Source of the DNA: a bacterium
GTDB taxonomy: Bacteria > Pseudomonadota > Alphaproteobacteria > SP197
NCBI GenBank assembly: GCA_028821455.1
Contig: JAPPGE010000034.1
Span: 1-35,061, forward strand
Length of the DNA: 35,061 nucleotides
Direction: 5' to 3'
Shown here: positions 25,006 through 32,142 of the stretch, piece by piece
Numbering within the stretch: position 1 is the first letter of the stretch
Layout: the number at the start of each line of letters is the position of its first letter
Notes under the pieces: generated by a model
Seen by the model: the letters and a program-made list of their open reading frames with translations, nothing else
Told to the model about the DNA's origin: nothing
The model's database searches: none
Position numbers and translations under genes: made by a program

Positions 25006-25068
25006 GGCGACAGCGTCGTTGGCGGTCTCGACGTCGAGGAAGACTGCCCGCCTGAGCGTCAGGACGCC
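25006..25068 (+). repeat. 63-bp direct repeat, copy 1 (upstream of vapBC)
   Basis: Ungapped alignment with 26208-26270 gives 46 of 63 identical bases by hand count. In minus-strand translation both copies keep an RRAVF-x-DV-x-TA-x-D-x-VA pattern (this copy reads RRAVFLDVETANDAVADAG), so they may be pieces of one protein family. The rest of 24830-25155 shows no gene. Confidence 0.5.
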
Positions 25069-25155
25069 AACGCCCGGTCGCCCGCCTCGGTGCTTACGAT
25101 CATGACCAGGTGAGGATCATGGATTGATGCACGCCGCACGGCTCATCAAATCATC

Positions 25156-25184
25156 TAGTCATCATGACATCATCGCGGTATCCT
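25156..25184 (+). promoter_or_regulatory. Predicted vapBC promoter
   Basis: TAGTCA (25156-25161) and TATCCT (25179-25184) are 17 bp apart, and the -10 ends 7 bp before the vapB ATG, suggesting a leaderless transcript. GTCAT-C-ATGAC (25158-25168) is a 5-1-5 inverted repeat overlapping the -35, within a run of TCATC motifs, and is a likely VapB operator. Confidence 0.45.
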
Positions 25185-25191
25185 CTCCGGC

Positions 25192-25419
25192 ATGAGAACA
25201 ACGCTCAACATTGACGACGAGATTCTAGAGGCGGCCAAGTCGATCGCGGGAGAGCGAAATCTCTCGGTGGGCGTGGTGCTGTCCGAATTGGCGCGACGCG
25301 GACTGCAACCGGAGAGGACGGCTTTGCGAAGGCGCAAGGGCTTTCCCGTATTCGAGATCTCCCGCGACGGTACGGTGCTGACTCTCGATCGCGTGAAGCG
25401 GTACGAAGACGAGCCTTGA
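25192..25419 (+). CDS. vapB: VapB-type ribbon-helix-helix antitoxin
   Basis: This 75-residue protein begins MRTTLNIDDEILEAAKSIAG, followed by ERNLSVGVVLSELARRGL, a clear ribbon-helix-helix. RRKGFPVFEISRDGTVLTLD is the usual toxin-binding tail of this VapB group. There is no Shine-Dalgarno sequence before the ATG, in line with the predicted leaderless start. Its TGA overlaps the vapC start (TTGA). Confidence 0.88.
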   Translation: MRTTLNIDDEILEAAKSIAGERNLSVGVVLSELARRGLQPERTALRRRKGFPVFEISRDGTVLTLDRVKRYEDEP

Positions 25420-25859
25420 TCTTTCTCCTGGATCTCAACCTGCTCCTTGCCCTGGCCTGGCCGTCGCACGTTCATCACGAACCCGCCCACGCGTGGTTCG
25501 AACGGGAAGCGGCGTCGGGCTGGGCGACCTGTCCGCTGACCCAGCTCGGATTTGTCCGGCTTTCTTCCAATACCGCGTTCTCCTCGGATGCGGTTTCGCC
25601 GACCACGGCGCTGTCCCTGCTGCAGGACATCACGGACATGGACGGCCATGAATTCTGGTCCGACGACGTTGACTGCGTGTCAGTGCCGTTTTCCCGCGAT
25701 GTCCAGCTCACGGGACATCGTCAGGTGACCGATGCCTACCTCCTGTTGCTTGCGCGGGCAAGATCGGGGTGCCTGGCGACGCTGGACCGCCGCGTAGGCT
25801 GGCTTGTACCCCGGCACCTTCGACCGAATCCGCATCTTCGGATCGTGGAAGCTCATTAG
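25416..25859 (+). CDS. vapC: VapC-type PIN-domain toxin
   Basis: This 147-residue protein starts at a TTG overlapping the vapB stop codon. The PIN residues are present: Asp in FLLDLNLLLAL (~6), Asp in HRQVTDAYLLLLA and Asp in CLATLDRRVG. The segments HVHHEPAHAWFEREA and GWATCPLTQLGFVRLSSN are typical of the VapC subgroup paired with this VapB. It is an RNase, usually acting on tRNA or rRNA. No lesion is visible, so the module is probably functional. The use of TTG would keep toxin translation low relative to vapB. Confidence 0.88.
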   Translation: MIFLLDLNLLLALAWPSHVHHEPAHAWFEREAASGWATCPLTQLGFVRLSSNTAFSSDAVSPTTALSLLQDITDMDGHEFWSDDVDCVSVPFSRDVQLTGHRQVTDAYLLLLARARSGCLATLDRRVGWLVPRHLRPNPHLRIVEAH

Positions 25860-26207
25860 ATCGGTACCGAATGAGGCCGCGCTGTCACTCTCGACAGTCG
25901 CGAACCCAACCGGGTCGAAGGGAACCGACGAAAGACTGCGGAATCTCCCCTGAGCAAGGCGTTCCTTACCCTGTCGACAGGCGCGGCGAGGCTGCCATGG
26001 GGCCTTTTGCGGTGTCTTGTCTCTTCCATCCCTTTCAGACCGGCCCCGTGTGTCCCACCGGAAACGCAGAAACGCGATGAAGCAGATGAACTCGGTCATG
26101 AACCATGACCGCTTCGCTCGCGTCGTGGGACTTGCACACGGGTTCGCACCGCGGCGCTTTGCGTCCATCTCGCCCGCGACATCGACAACCTTTCCGCTGC
26201 CCGAATT

Positions 26208-26270
26208 GGCGACAGTATCAATGGCAGTCCCGACATCGTAGAAAACCGCCCGCCTGACCGCTGAAACGCC
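26208..26270 (+). repeat. 63-bp direct repeat, copy 2 (downstream of vapBC)
   Basis: This is the partner of 25006-25068 (46/63 identical, no gaps). In minus translation it reads RRAVFYDVGTAIDTVANSG. The stretch 25860-26340, between vapC and the IS, holds only this repeat, the start of the 22-bp repeat array at 26324, and no gene I can support. Confidence 0.5.
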
Positions 26271-26323
26271 ACCGCTATCCTCGTTGCCGACGGTTTCCAC
26301 GCCTGATCCAGCCGATCGCCTGG

Positions 26324-26340
26324 TTTCAATCGGGCGGCTA
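26324..26340 (+). repeat. First unit of the 22-bp repeat array, cut by the IS
   Basis: These 17 bases begin TTTCAAT and continue to the TA at 26339-26340. Joined to 27558-27562 on the other side of the IS630 element, they make exactly 22 bp in register with the three units at 27563-27628. Confidence 0.7.
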
Positions 26341-27555
26341 GTGTCATGTCAACCTTGCTATGTCGCATGAACGACGTTAGGCTTCTCGTCCACTCAGGAC
26401 GAGGGCCGGAGCATGAAGCGCTACGTGGTGACATTGGAGAAGGTGGAACGGGACGAACTGTCGAGCATTGCCAGCAAGGGTTCGCATCGCTCTCAAAAAG
26501 TGATCAACGCGTTGATTTTGCTGAACTGCGACGAGAGCGAGTTCAACGAGCACCAGGCGACCGGGGACGCCATCGCCGAGATCCTGCGTATCAGCCTGCG
26601 CAAGGTGGATCGGGTCAAGAAGCGCTTTGTGGAAGAAGGACTGGAAGCGGCGCTGGGGGGCCGGCAGGGCCGTCGGCCCAGCTATGTGCGCAAGGCCGAC
26701 GGCGAGTTCGAGGCGCGCCTGATGGCCCTGAGTTGCGGCGCCCCGCCCGAGGGGCACGCGCAATGGTCGTTGCGGCTGCTGGCCGACCGTGTCGTCGAGC
26801 TTGGCTACATCGACGCCGTGTCGCACGAAACGGTGCGCCGGGTTCTAAAAAAACCAACTCAAGCCGTGGCAGCGTGTCGCATGGGTGATTCCTCCGCAAG
26901 GCAACGCCGACTTCGCTGCGGCCATGGAGAGGGTGCTCGATGTCTACCGGCGTGCTTATGACGCTGCCTTCCCCGTGGTCTGCATGGACGAGACGCCACG
27001 CCAGTTGATCCGCGAGACGAGGCTGCCGATCCCCGGGCGTCCCGGACGGCGGGCGCGCCACGACTATGAGTATGCACGGTGCGGCACCTGCAACGTCTTC
27101 ATGGCCACAGAACCCCTGGCCGGCAAGCGCATGACCAAGGTGACGCAGCGCAAGACCAAGATCGACTGGGCGTGGTTCCTGGCCGACATCGCCGCCCGCT
27201 ACCAGGACGCCACCAGGATCACCCTGGTCATGGACAATCTCTCCACCCATCGCCCCGGAGCCCTCTACGAGGCCTTCCCGCCGCACCAGGCCAAGGCGCT
27301 GTGGGACCGCTTCGAGTTCGTCTACACCCCCAAGCACGGCAGTTGGCTGAACGTGGCCGAAATCGAACTCAACGTCTTGATCCGCCAATGCCTGAACCGA
27401 CGCATCGACTGCATCGAGGTCCTGCGCCGGGAGGTCGCCGTCTGGCAGGCCTCCCGCGATCGCATCCAGGCCAAGGTCGACTGGCAGTTCACCACCGATG
27501 ATGCGCGCGTGAGGCTGAACCGCCTCTACCCGACATATCACAGTTGACAAGACAC
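26341..27555 (+). mobile_element. IS630-family insertion sequence
   Basis: This 1215-bp element has terminal inverted repeats. The left end (from 26341, GTGTCATGTCAACC) and the complement of the right end (to 27555, GTGTCTTGTCAACT) match at 21 of the first 25 positions. It is flanked by TA on both sides (26339-26340 and 27556-27557), the target duplication of IS630/Tc1. It encodes one transposase in two frames. It has inserted into a 22-bp repeat upstream of the DUF4143 ATPase gene. Confidence 0.92.
26413..27547 (+). CDS. IS630-family transposase, split by a frameshift at an A7 run
   Basis: The first frame (26413 on) holds the helix-turn-helix half: GDAIAEILRISLRKVDRVKK and HAQWSLRLLADRVVELGYID. 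The second frame (to 27547) holds the DDE catalytic half, with Asp in VVCMDETPRQLI, Asp in ITLVMDNLSTHRPG and Glu in KHGSWLNVAEIEL. The frames meet at an A7 run near 26846-26852: ...RRVLKK, then NQLKPWQRVAWVIPPQGN in the frame one base on. The shift needed is +1 (or -2). IS630 members can express a fused transposase by slippage on such A runs, so this may be programmed; alternatively it is a simple indel. Catalytic residues are intact. Confidence 0.85.
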
Positions 27556-27562
27556 TAGATGT

Positions 27563-27628
27563 TTTCAATTGGTCGGAAACTGACTTTCAATCAGTCGGAG
27601 ACCAGCTTTCAAATGGTCGATAGTCAAG
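27563..27628 (+). repeat. Three tandem 22-bp repeats upstream of the DUF4143 ATPase gene
   Basis: The units are 27563-27584, 27585-27606 and 27607-27628. Each starts TTTCAA followed by two or three variable bases and GTCG; the last 8-9 bases vary. A fourth unit is completed by 26324-26340 across the IS. The 22-bp period is about two helical turns, so the conserved cores lie on one DNA face. The array ends 9 bp before the ATG and overlaps the ribosome site (AAGGA 27626-27630), suggesting an operator rather than a CRISPR: there are no spacers. Confidence 0.75.
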
Positions 27629-27637
27629 GACGGTCTC

Positions 27638-28858
27638 ATGTATGTTCGCTTTGTAGAGCGCCGGATCAGGGAAGCGCTGGAGGACACCAGGATTGTTCTG
27701 GTCTGTGGCCCCCGGCAATCGGGAAAGACGACGCTGGCGCAGCAAATGGCCCGCGATGCCATTCCCTTCTTCACGCTGGACGACGCCACCACCCTCAGAG
27801 CTGCGTCAACAGACCCTGTCGGTTTCGTGCGTGGCATCGACCGGGCGGTTGTCGACGAGGTTCAGCGCGCGCCAGAGCTGATCCTCGCGATCAAGGCCGC
27901 AGTGGACGCCGATCCTCGCCCCGGGCGGTTCCTGCTTACCGGCTCCGCTGACCTGATGACGTTGCCGCGCGTCGCGGACTCGCTGGCCGGCCGCATGGGC
28001 ATCGTCCGTCTGCTTCCCCTGGCTCAGGCAGAATTGCGCGGCGCGGCTCCAGACTTTCTCGACATGGCGTTCGCGGGTAAGCCCCCGACATTCCGAATCC
28101 CGATCGTCGGCGACGGCCTTGTGGAGATCGTTCTCGCGGGTGGTTACCCCGAGGCATTGACCCGTTCCGGCTGGCGCCGCCGGAGGGACTGGCATCTCGA
28201 CTATATCGAGGCGATCGTTCGGCGCGATGTCCGCGACGTCGCCCGGATTGAGCAGCCAGGCTCGATACCGAGGCTGCTGCGTGTTCTTGCTGAGCACTCC
28301 GGCAAGCTCGTCAACTATTCCGGATTCGGTGCACCGCTCGGCATGAATCATGTTACCGTGCGAAAGTACGTCGGCATTCTCGAGAATCTGTTCCTCGTGC
28401 ACACTCTTCTTCCCTGGTACACAAACACCCTGAAACGTGTCACGAAGTCGCCGAAGCTGCATTTCCTCGATGCCGGACTGCTGGCTGCGCTGAGGGTCCT
28501 CACGCCTGAGCGTCCGCGCCATGACCGGACGCCGTTCGGGCCGGTGCTGGAGACTTTCGTTCTCGGCGAACTCCTGAAGCTGGCGAGCTGGGCTGATGAC
28601 CGATATGCCTTCTCGCACTTCCGCGACAAGGAACGCAACGAAGTCGACATCGTGATCGAGGACTCCGCCGGACGCATCATTGGTGTTGACGTGAAGGCTT
28701 CGGCAACAGTCTCAGAAGGTGACTTTGCCGGCCTGCGCCGCCTCAGGGCTGCCACACGCGACAGCTTTGCCATGGGTCTCGTCCTTTACGATCACGAATA
28801 CGCCGTGCCGTACGGGGATCGAATGGCCGCTGCGCCACTATCGGCCCTGTGGTCATGA
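27638..28858 (+). CDS. AAA ATPase with DUF4143 C-terminal domain
   Basis: This 406-residue protein of the AAA_14/DUF4143 family has Walker A GPRQSGKTT (24-32), Walker B RAVVDEVQRAPE (Asp73-Glu74), a sensor-like RFLLTGSADL and an RxxR-like LAGRMG. The DUF4143 part follows, with NYSGFGAPLGMNHVTVRKYV as a winged-helix-like segment, then FLDAGLLAAL and a restriction-nuclease-like end (HFRDKERNEVDIVIED). These proteins are common in bacteria and archaea, and their role is unresolved. It is preceded by a 22-bp repeat array, which suggests autoregulation. Length is normal and no damage is visible. Its original promoter may have been separated by the IS. Confidence 0.9.
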   Translation: MYVRFVERRIREALEDTRIVLVCGPRQSGKTTLAQQMARDAIPFFTLDDATTLRAASTDPVGFVRGIDRAVVDEVQRAPELILAIKAAVDADPRPGRFLLTGSADLMTLPRVADSLAGRMGIVRLLPLAQAELRGAAPDFLDMAFAGKPPTFRIPIVGDGLVEIVLAGGYPEALTRSGWRRRRDWHLDYIEAIVRRDVRDVARIEQPGSIPRLLRVLAEHSGKLVNYSGFGAPLGMNHVTVRKYVGILENLFLVHTLLPWYTNTLKRVTKSPKLHFLDAGLLAALRVLTPERPRHDRTPFGPVLETFVLGELLKLASWADDRYAFSHFRDKERNEVDIVIEDSAGRIIGVDVKASATVSEGDFAGLRRLRAATRDSFAMGLVLYDHEYAVPYGDRMAAAPLSALWS

Positions 28859-28868
28859 CTGATCCGGG

Positions 28869-31496
28869 TCAGAACTGCCGACTGTAGCGCGCGAGGATCG
28901 AAACCTCCCGTTCGCCTCTCGCGTGTCCTAAATCCTGCGAGGCGATCGTGGCCATGTGAACCTGGCCGCCCGCCCAGGGGCGCGAGTACGCGGCCTCGAG
29001 GTCGAACTGGCGACCAGAGGGTTCGAGGCCAAGAGTCGCCTGCTCGAGTTCGACCCGTCCGTCGGGGCTCCGCCCGGACACCCATCGCAACTCGGCATGC
29101 CCCGCCTCGACACGCAACGGCTGAGACAACCGGAACCCCAGCCTGTCGCCGATTCTTGCGACATCCTGGCCGACGATGCCGGCCGCGAAGGCGCTGCTCC
29201 AGAGTCCCGACATGCCTCGCACGATACCCTGACGCAGGTCGTCTGTCCGGTGCACTCCGGCGTACGCGCTCCCGAGCAGGGCCCAGTTATCGCTTAGTCG
29301 ACGGTACGCAGTGAGCCCCGTGAGCATCGTCCCGGTACGAAACTCGCCGAAGGCGCCGTCGGTTCGGCTCCCCACCGACCCGTTCGCTTCCGTCATCCAT
29401 CCTGCCTGCAACGAGAGGCCTGAATCGACGAGCCCGCCAAAGCGGTACTCGGCGAGGGCGCCTGTGATGCCATCGCTGTGCGCATCGCGTTGGTCGCCGT
29501 GCGGGGCACTGGCTGCGAATGCCGCCGCCCGAAAGGAGCCCGTGCCCAGGGACGATGCAAGACCGATGCTGATCCCGTTGCGGGTGAACCCGAGAAAAGG
29601 ACTGGCGAATGCCTCGGCGTCGGCAAACGTGCCCGGCGCGAGTTCTTCCGCTCCAATGCCGAATTCAGAGGCCAACCGGCTGCGGTATCCGAGCGCAAGT
29701 CGACTGTCGCCGAAGTCATGTGAGACCGAAAGCGAAGCGAGCGCAGCCGGCTTTTCCCCCCGCCTCACGGTCGCGTTCACACCCATTTCGCCAGCGCCAT
29801 GCTCCCTCGGGGCGACGCCCGGATCGTCGTTGAAATTGCGTGGGGTCGGGACGACGTCGAGGCGCACCTGCAAACCCTGCCCGTCCACCTCCCACGGCGT
29901 ACCCCGGGGATCGCGCCCCAATGATCTCAGGCGCTCGCCGAGCGAGGAACCGGAAAACCCCACCGGGCGAAGGTAGTCGCCAAGGCGGCGGAAGAACGGC
30001 GCATCGAGTTCGTCGAAGCTCGCCACATGCGCCGAAGCGAGCCCGCGGATCAGCGAGTCCCCGAAGGCCGGGCTCAGATGCAGGGCGCTCGCTTGCTCCG
30101 GCGACGATGCGCCGGAGAGCGAGAGGCCGGTCAGCATCCTCTTTTCTCCGACCGGCCTGGTCGCTGCATCGAGGTCCAGGAAGCCCTGGCCGTAGACGGC
30201 GGTGTTCGCGTAGACGCCCGTCTTGTCGGCAGTGGCGAGAATGCGCTCCACGATCTCGTCATTGCCGAGCTGGCCCTGAAAGTGCTGGGCGAGGAGCCCG
30301 ATCCCGCCCGTCACGAACGGTGCCGCGGAGGACGTGCCGGCCTCCTCGAGCGTGATGAAACACTGCGAAGCGCCCGCGTCGCAGTGGAAAGCCGGCGCAG
30401 TACTCGTGATGTTCACGCCGGGCGCCGCCAGACAGAACTCCCTGGCGATGCCGCAGCGATTGGAGAAGTCGGCGATCGTGCCTTGCGGGTTCGTCGCCAC
30501 CACGGCAAGCGAATGGCCCCTCAGCTCCGGGATCCGCGCCGGAAGCCCGGGCAGGATCTCGACCGAGCTTGCCGATACCGGCGAACCGTCCGGCCCGATC
30601 TCGCCGTGGGCATTGCCGGCCGCCCAGACGTAGACCGTGCGCTCGCCGGCCGCGACATCCGCCTGCGTCATGGCCGCGATGACGTTGGCAAAGCGTTCCC
30701 GCAGCTCCTCTGCGCCGAAATCCTCGATGTTGCCGAAAACGCCGAAGCTGCAGTTGATCGCCGTCACCCGGCCGTTCAGCCGGACGAAGGCGATCGCGGT
30801 GTCCCGCTCGAGCTCCCGCTCAAGTTGCGCCTCGACATCGAGGACCCGCGCCTGGAGTTCCGCGATCTGCTCGGGCGTGGGGTTCTCCGGGTACTCCGCC
30901 ACGATCTCGTCGACGACCTCTTCCAGGTCGCGCGATCCCACCCCCACCGAGATGACCCTGGCATCGAAGGCGACCCCGTGAACGGGCGGTCCGCTTGCCG
31001 GGCCCGCCTGCGGACCCTTTCTTCGCGCGGCGGCCATGATCCCCGCAACCACCGTTCCATGTCCCAGCCCGCTAAAGCACTCACCGTCGGGACCGAACTC
31101 GTCGCAGGTGCTGAAGTCGGGGTCATAGCCCCCGACGTAGCTCGTCTCGAGCTTGCCTTCGAACTTTGGGTGACCGGGATCGACCCCGCTGTCGACGATC
31201 CCGAGCGTCACGCCCTCGCCGGTCGCGCCGCGGGCGTAGGCGTAGTGCGCCTTGATTGCGCCGAGTCCATACTGGTTGCGGAACTCCTCGTGACCAGCGT
31301 ATTCCTCGCGCCGTTGCTCTTCCGTCCCGGGATCGGGGGTTCCATCGACCGGGCGCACCGTCATGCTAGCGCCGCAGCCCGCGAGCGCCAGGGCAATAAT
31401 CAGGGCGACGGCGGGGGCTCCCGCCGCTCGGACCGCCGCCTGGCAGACAGGCCGTTTCGAAGCCTTGTGTTGCGTCGTGCACTGCATACGTGTCAT
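28869..31496 (-). CDS. S8 (subtilisin-like) lipoprotein autotransporter protease
   Basis: This protein has about 875 residues. A lipobox (ALALAGC, Cys ~41) follows a hydrophobic signal. The S8 catalytic triad is Asp102 (LGIVDSGVD), His146 (GLGHGTVVAG) and Ser388 (AGTSSAAPFV), with oxyanion Asn294 (AAGNAH). A helical insertion of about 40 residues (PTPEQIAELQARVLDVEAQL) lies between His and Asn. The C-terminal ~280 residues are Gly/Ser-rich beta-strands ending in Phe (ILARYSRQF), the outer-membrane autotransporter signature. The layout recalls NalP-like lipid-anchored proteases. The start is uncertain: in-frame ATGs lie at 31535 and 31748, but those extensions look non-coding. It is convergent with the ATPase gene. 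Confidence 0.88.
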   Translation of the reverse strand: MTRMQCTTQHKASKRPVCQAAVRAAGAPAVALIIALALAGCGASMTVRPVDGTPDPGTEEQRREEYAGHEEFRNQYGLGAIKAHYAYARGATGEGVTLGIVDSGVDPGHPKFEGKLETSYVGGYDPDFSTCDEFGPDGECFSGLGHGTVVAGIMAAARRKGPQAGPASGPPVHGVAFDARVISVGVGSRDLEEVVDEIVAEYPENPTPEQIAELQARVLDVEAQLERELERDTAIAFVRLNGRVTAINCSFGVFGNIEDFGAEELRERFANVIAAMTQADVAAGERTVYVWAAGNAHGEIGPDGSPVSASSVEILPGLPARIPELRGHSLAVVATNPQGTIADFSNRCGIAREFCLAAPGVNITSTAPAFHCDAGASQCFITLEEAGTSSAAPFVTGGIGLLAQHFQGQLGNDEIVERILATADKTGVYANTAVYGQGFLDLDAATRPVGEKRMLTGLSLSGASSPEQASALHLSPAFGDSLIRGLASAHVASFDELDAPFFRRLGDYLRPVGFSGSSLGERLRSLGRDPRGTPWEVDGQGLQVRLDVVPTPRNFNDDPGVAPREHGAGEMGVNATVRRGEKPAALASLSVSHDFGDSRLALGYRSRLASEFGIGAEELAPGTFADAEAFASPFLGFTRNGISIGLASSLGTGSFRAAAFAASAPHGDQRDAHSDGITGALAEYRFGGLVDSGLSLQAGWMTEANGSVGSRTDGAFGEFRTGTMLTGLTAYRRLSDNWALLGSAYAGVHRTDDLRQGIVRGMSGLWSSAFAAGIVGQDVARIGDRLGFRLSQPLRVEAGHAELRWVSGRSPDGRVELEQATLGLEPSGRQFDLEAAYSRPWAGGQVHMATIASQDLGHARGEREVSILARYSRQF

Positions 31497-31875
31497 CGCC
31501 AGTTCTCTGGCTGCTTCAGGTTTGGTTTCGCGCATCCGCGGCTCGGTGTGTGCCCCGCCCGGACGTCTCGCCCGGTCAAGCTTGCCCGGACGATTCGAAC
31601 ACCACCATTTTGAGGAAGTCCAGGGCATTCCCGAACACCAAGGCCGTTGGCCGGCGTCCTTCACCCATCGCCATCGCTCTTGTACGCGCACCTTGTCCTC
31701 AAGATTGTCGCATCTCTCACCATTGTCCGTCTCAGCGCGACTCGCCAACCAGAGGGGAGTGCGGCCGGAAAGGCGGACGGCACCGATGCATCTTCGGCTC
31801 GGTGTTTGCCGGAGGATCGCTACCCCCTAGTCTCCGGCGACCGAACCTCTTGGGCGAGCCGACAGCCGCTTGGCG

Positions 31876-32100
31876 ATGCTGACGATCCGGCTTCCCGATG
31901 CGCACCGCGACCGTTTGGCGGCGATGGCAGAAGAGCGTGGCATGAGCATGGAGAAGCTGGTGGAAGAACTCCTGGTGCGGGCCTTGGCCGAACACGACAC
32001 CGAAATGCTGTTTCGGATGCGCGCGACGCGCGGCGATTCCGGTCGAGGCTTGAAGCTCCTTGCCGAGCTTGACCGACTACACGTGCCTACGAACATCTGA
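31876..32100 (+). CDS. Orphan ribbon-helix-helix antitoxin, paralogue of the PIN partner
   Basis: From the ATG at 31876 this protein of 74 residues reads MLTIRLPDAHRDRLAAMAEE, RGMSMEKLVEELLVRALAEH and DTEMLFRMRATRGDSGRG. It is nearly the same as the antitoxin at 10009-10248 (~88% nucleotide identity over ~210 bases by hand count). A TTG two codons upstream (31870) is also in frame. There is no PIN toxin before it; the upstream DNA is unrelated, except for a GCCGGAG/CTCCGGC inverted repeat at 31808-31838. It may act as a free antitoxin against the other PIN toxin or be non-expressed debris. Confidence 0.75.
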   Translation: MLTIRLPDAHRDRLAAMAEERGMSMEKLVEELLVRALAEHDTEMLFRMRATRGDSGRGLKLLAELDRLHVPTNI

Positions 32101-32142
32101 CTGAACGCCACGCCATCTCTAACAGCGTCGGTCCATGCGCGG

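Noticed and set aside
26324..27628. CRISPR array
   Set aside because: The 22-bp units are directly adjacent without spacers, are imperfect, and no cas genes are present.
30027..31613. A 528-codon plus-strand frame
   Set aside because: It is antisense to the S8 protease domain, whose catalytic motifs are all on the minus strand.
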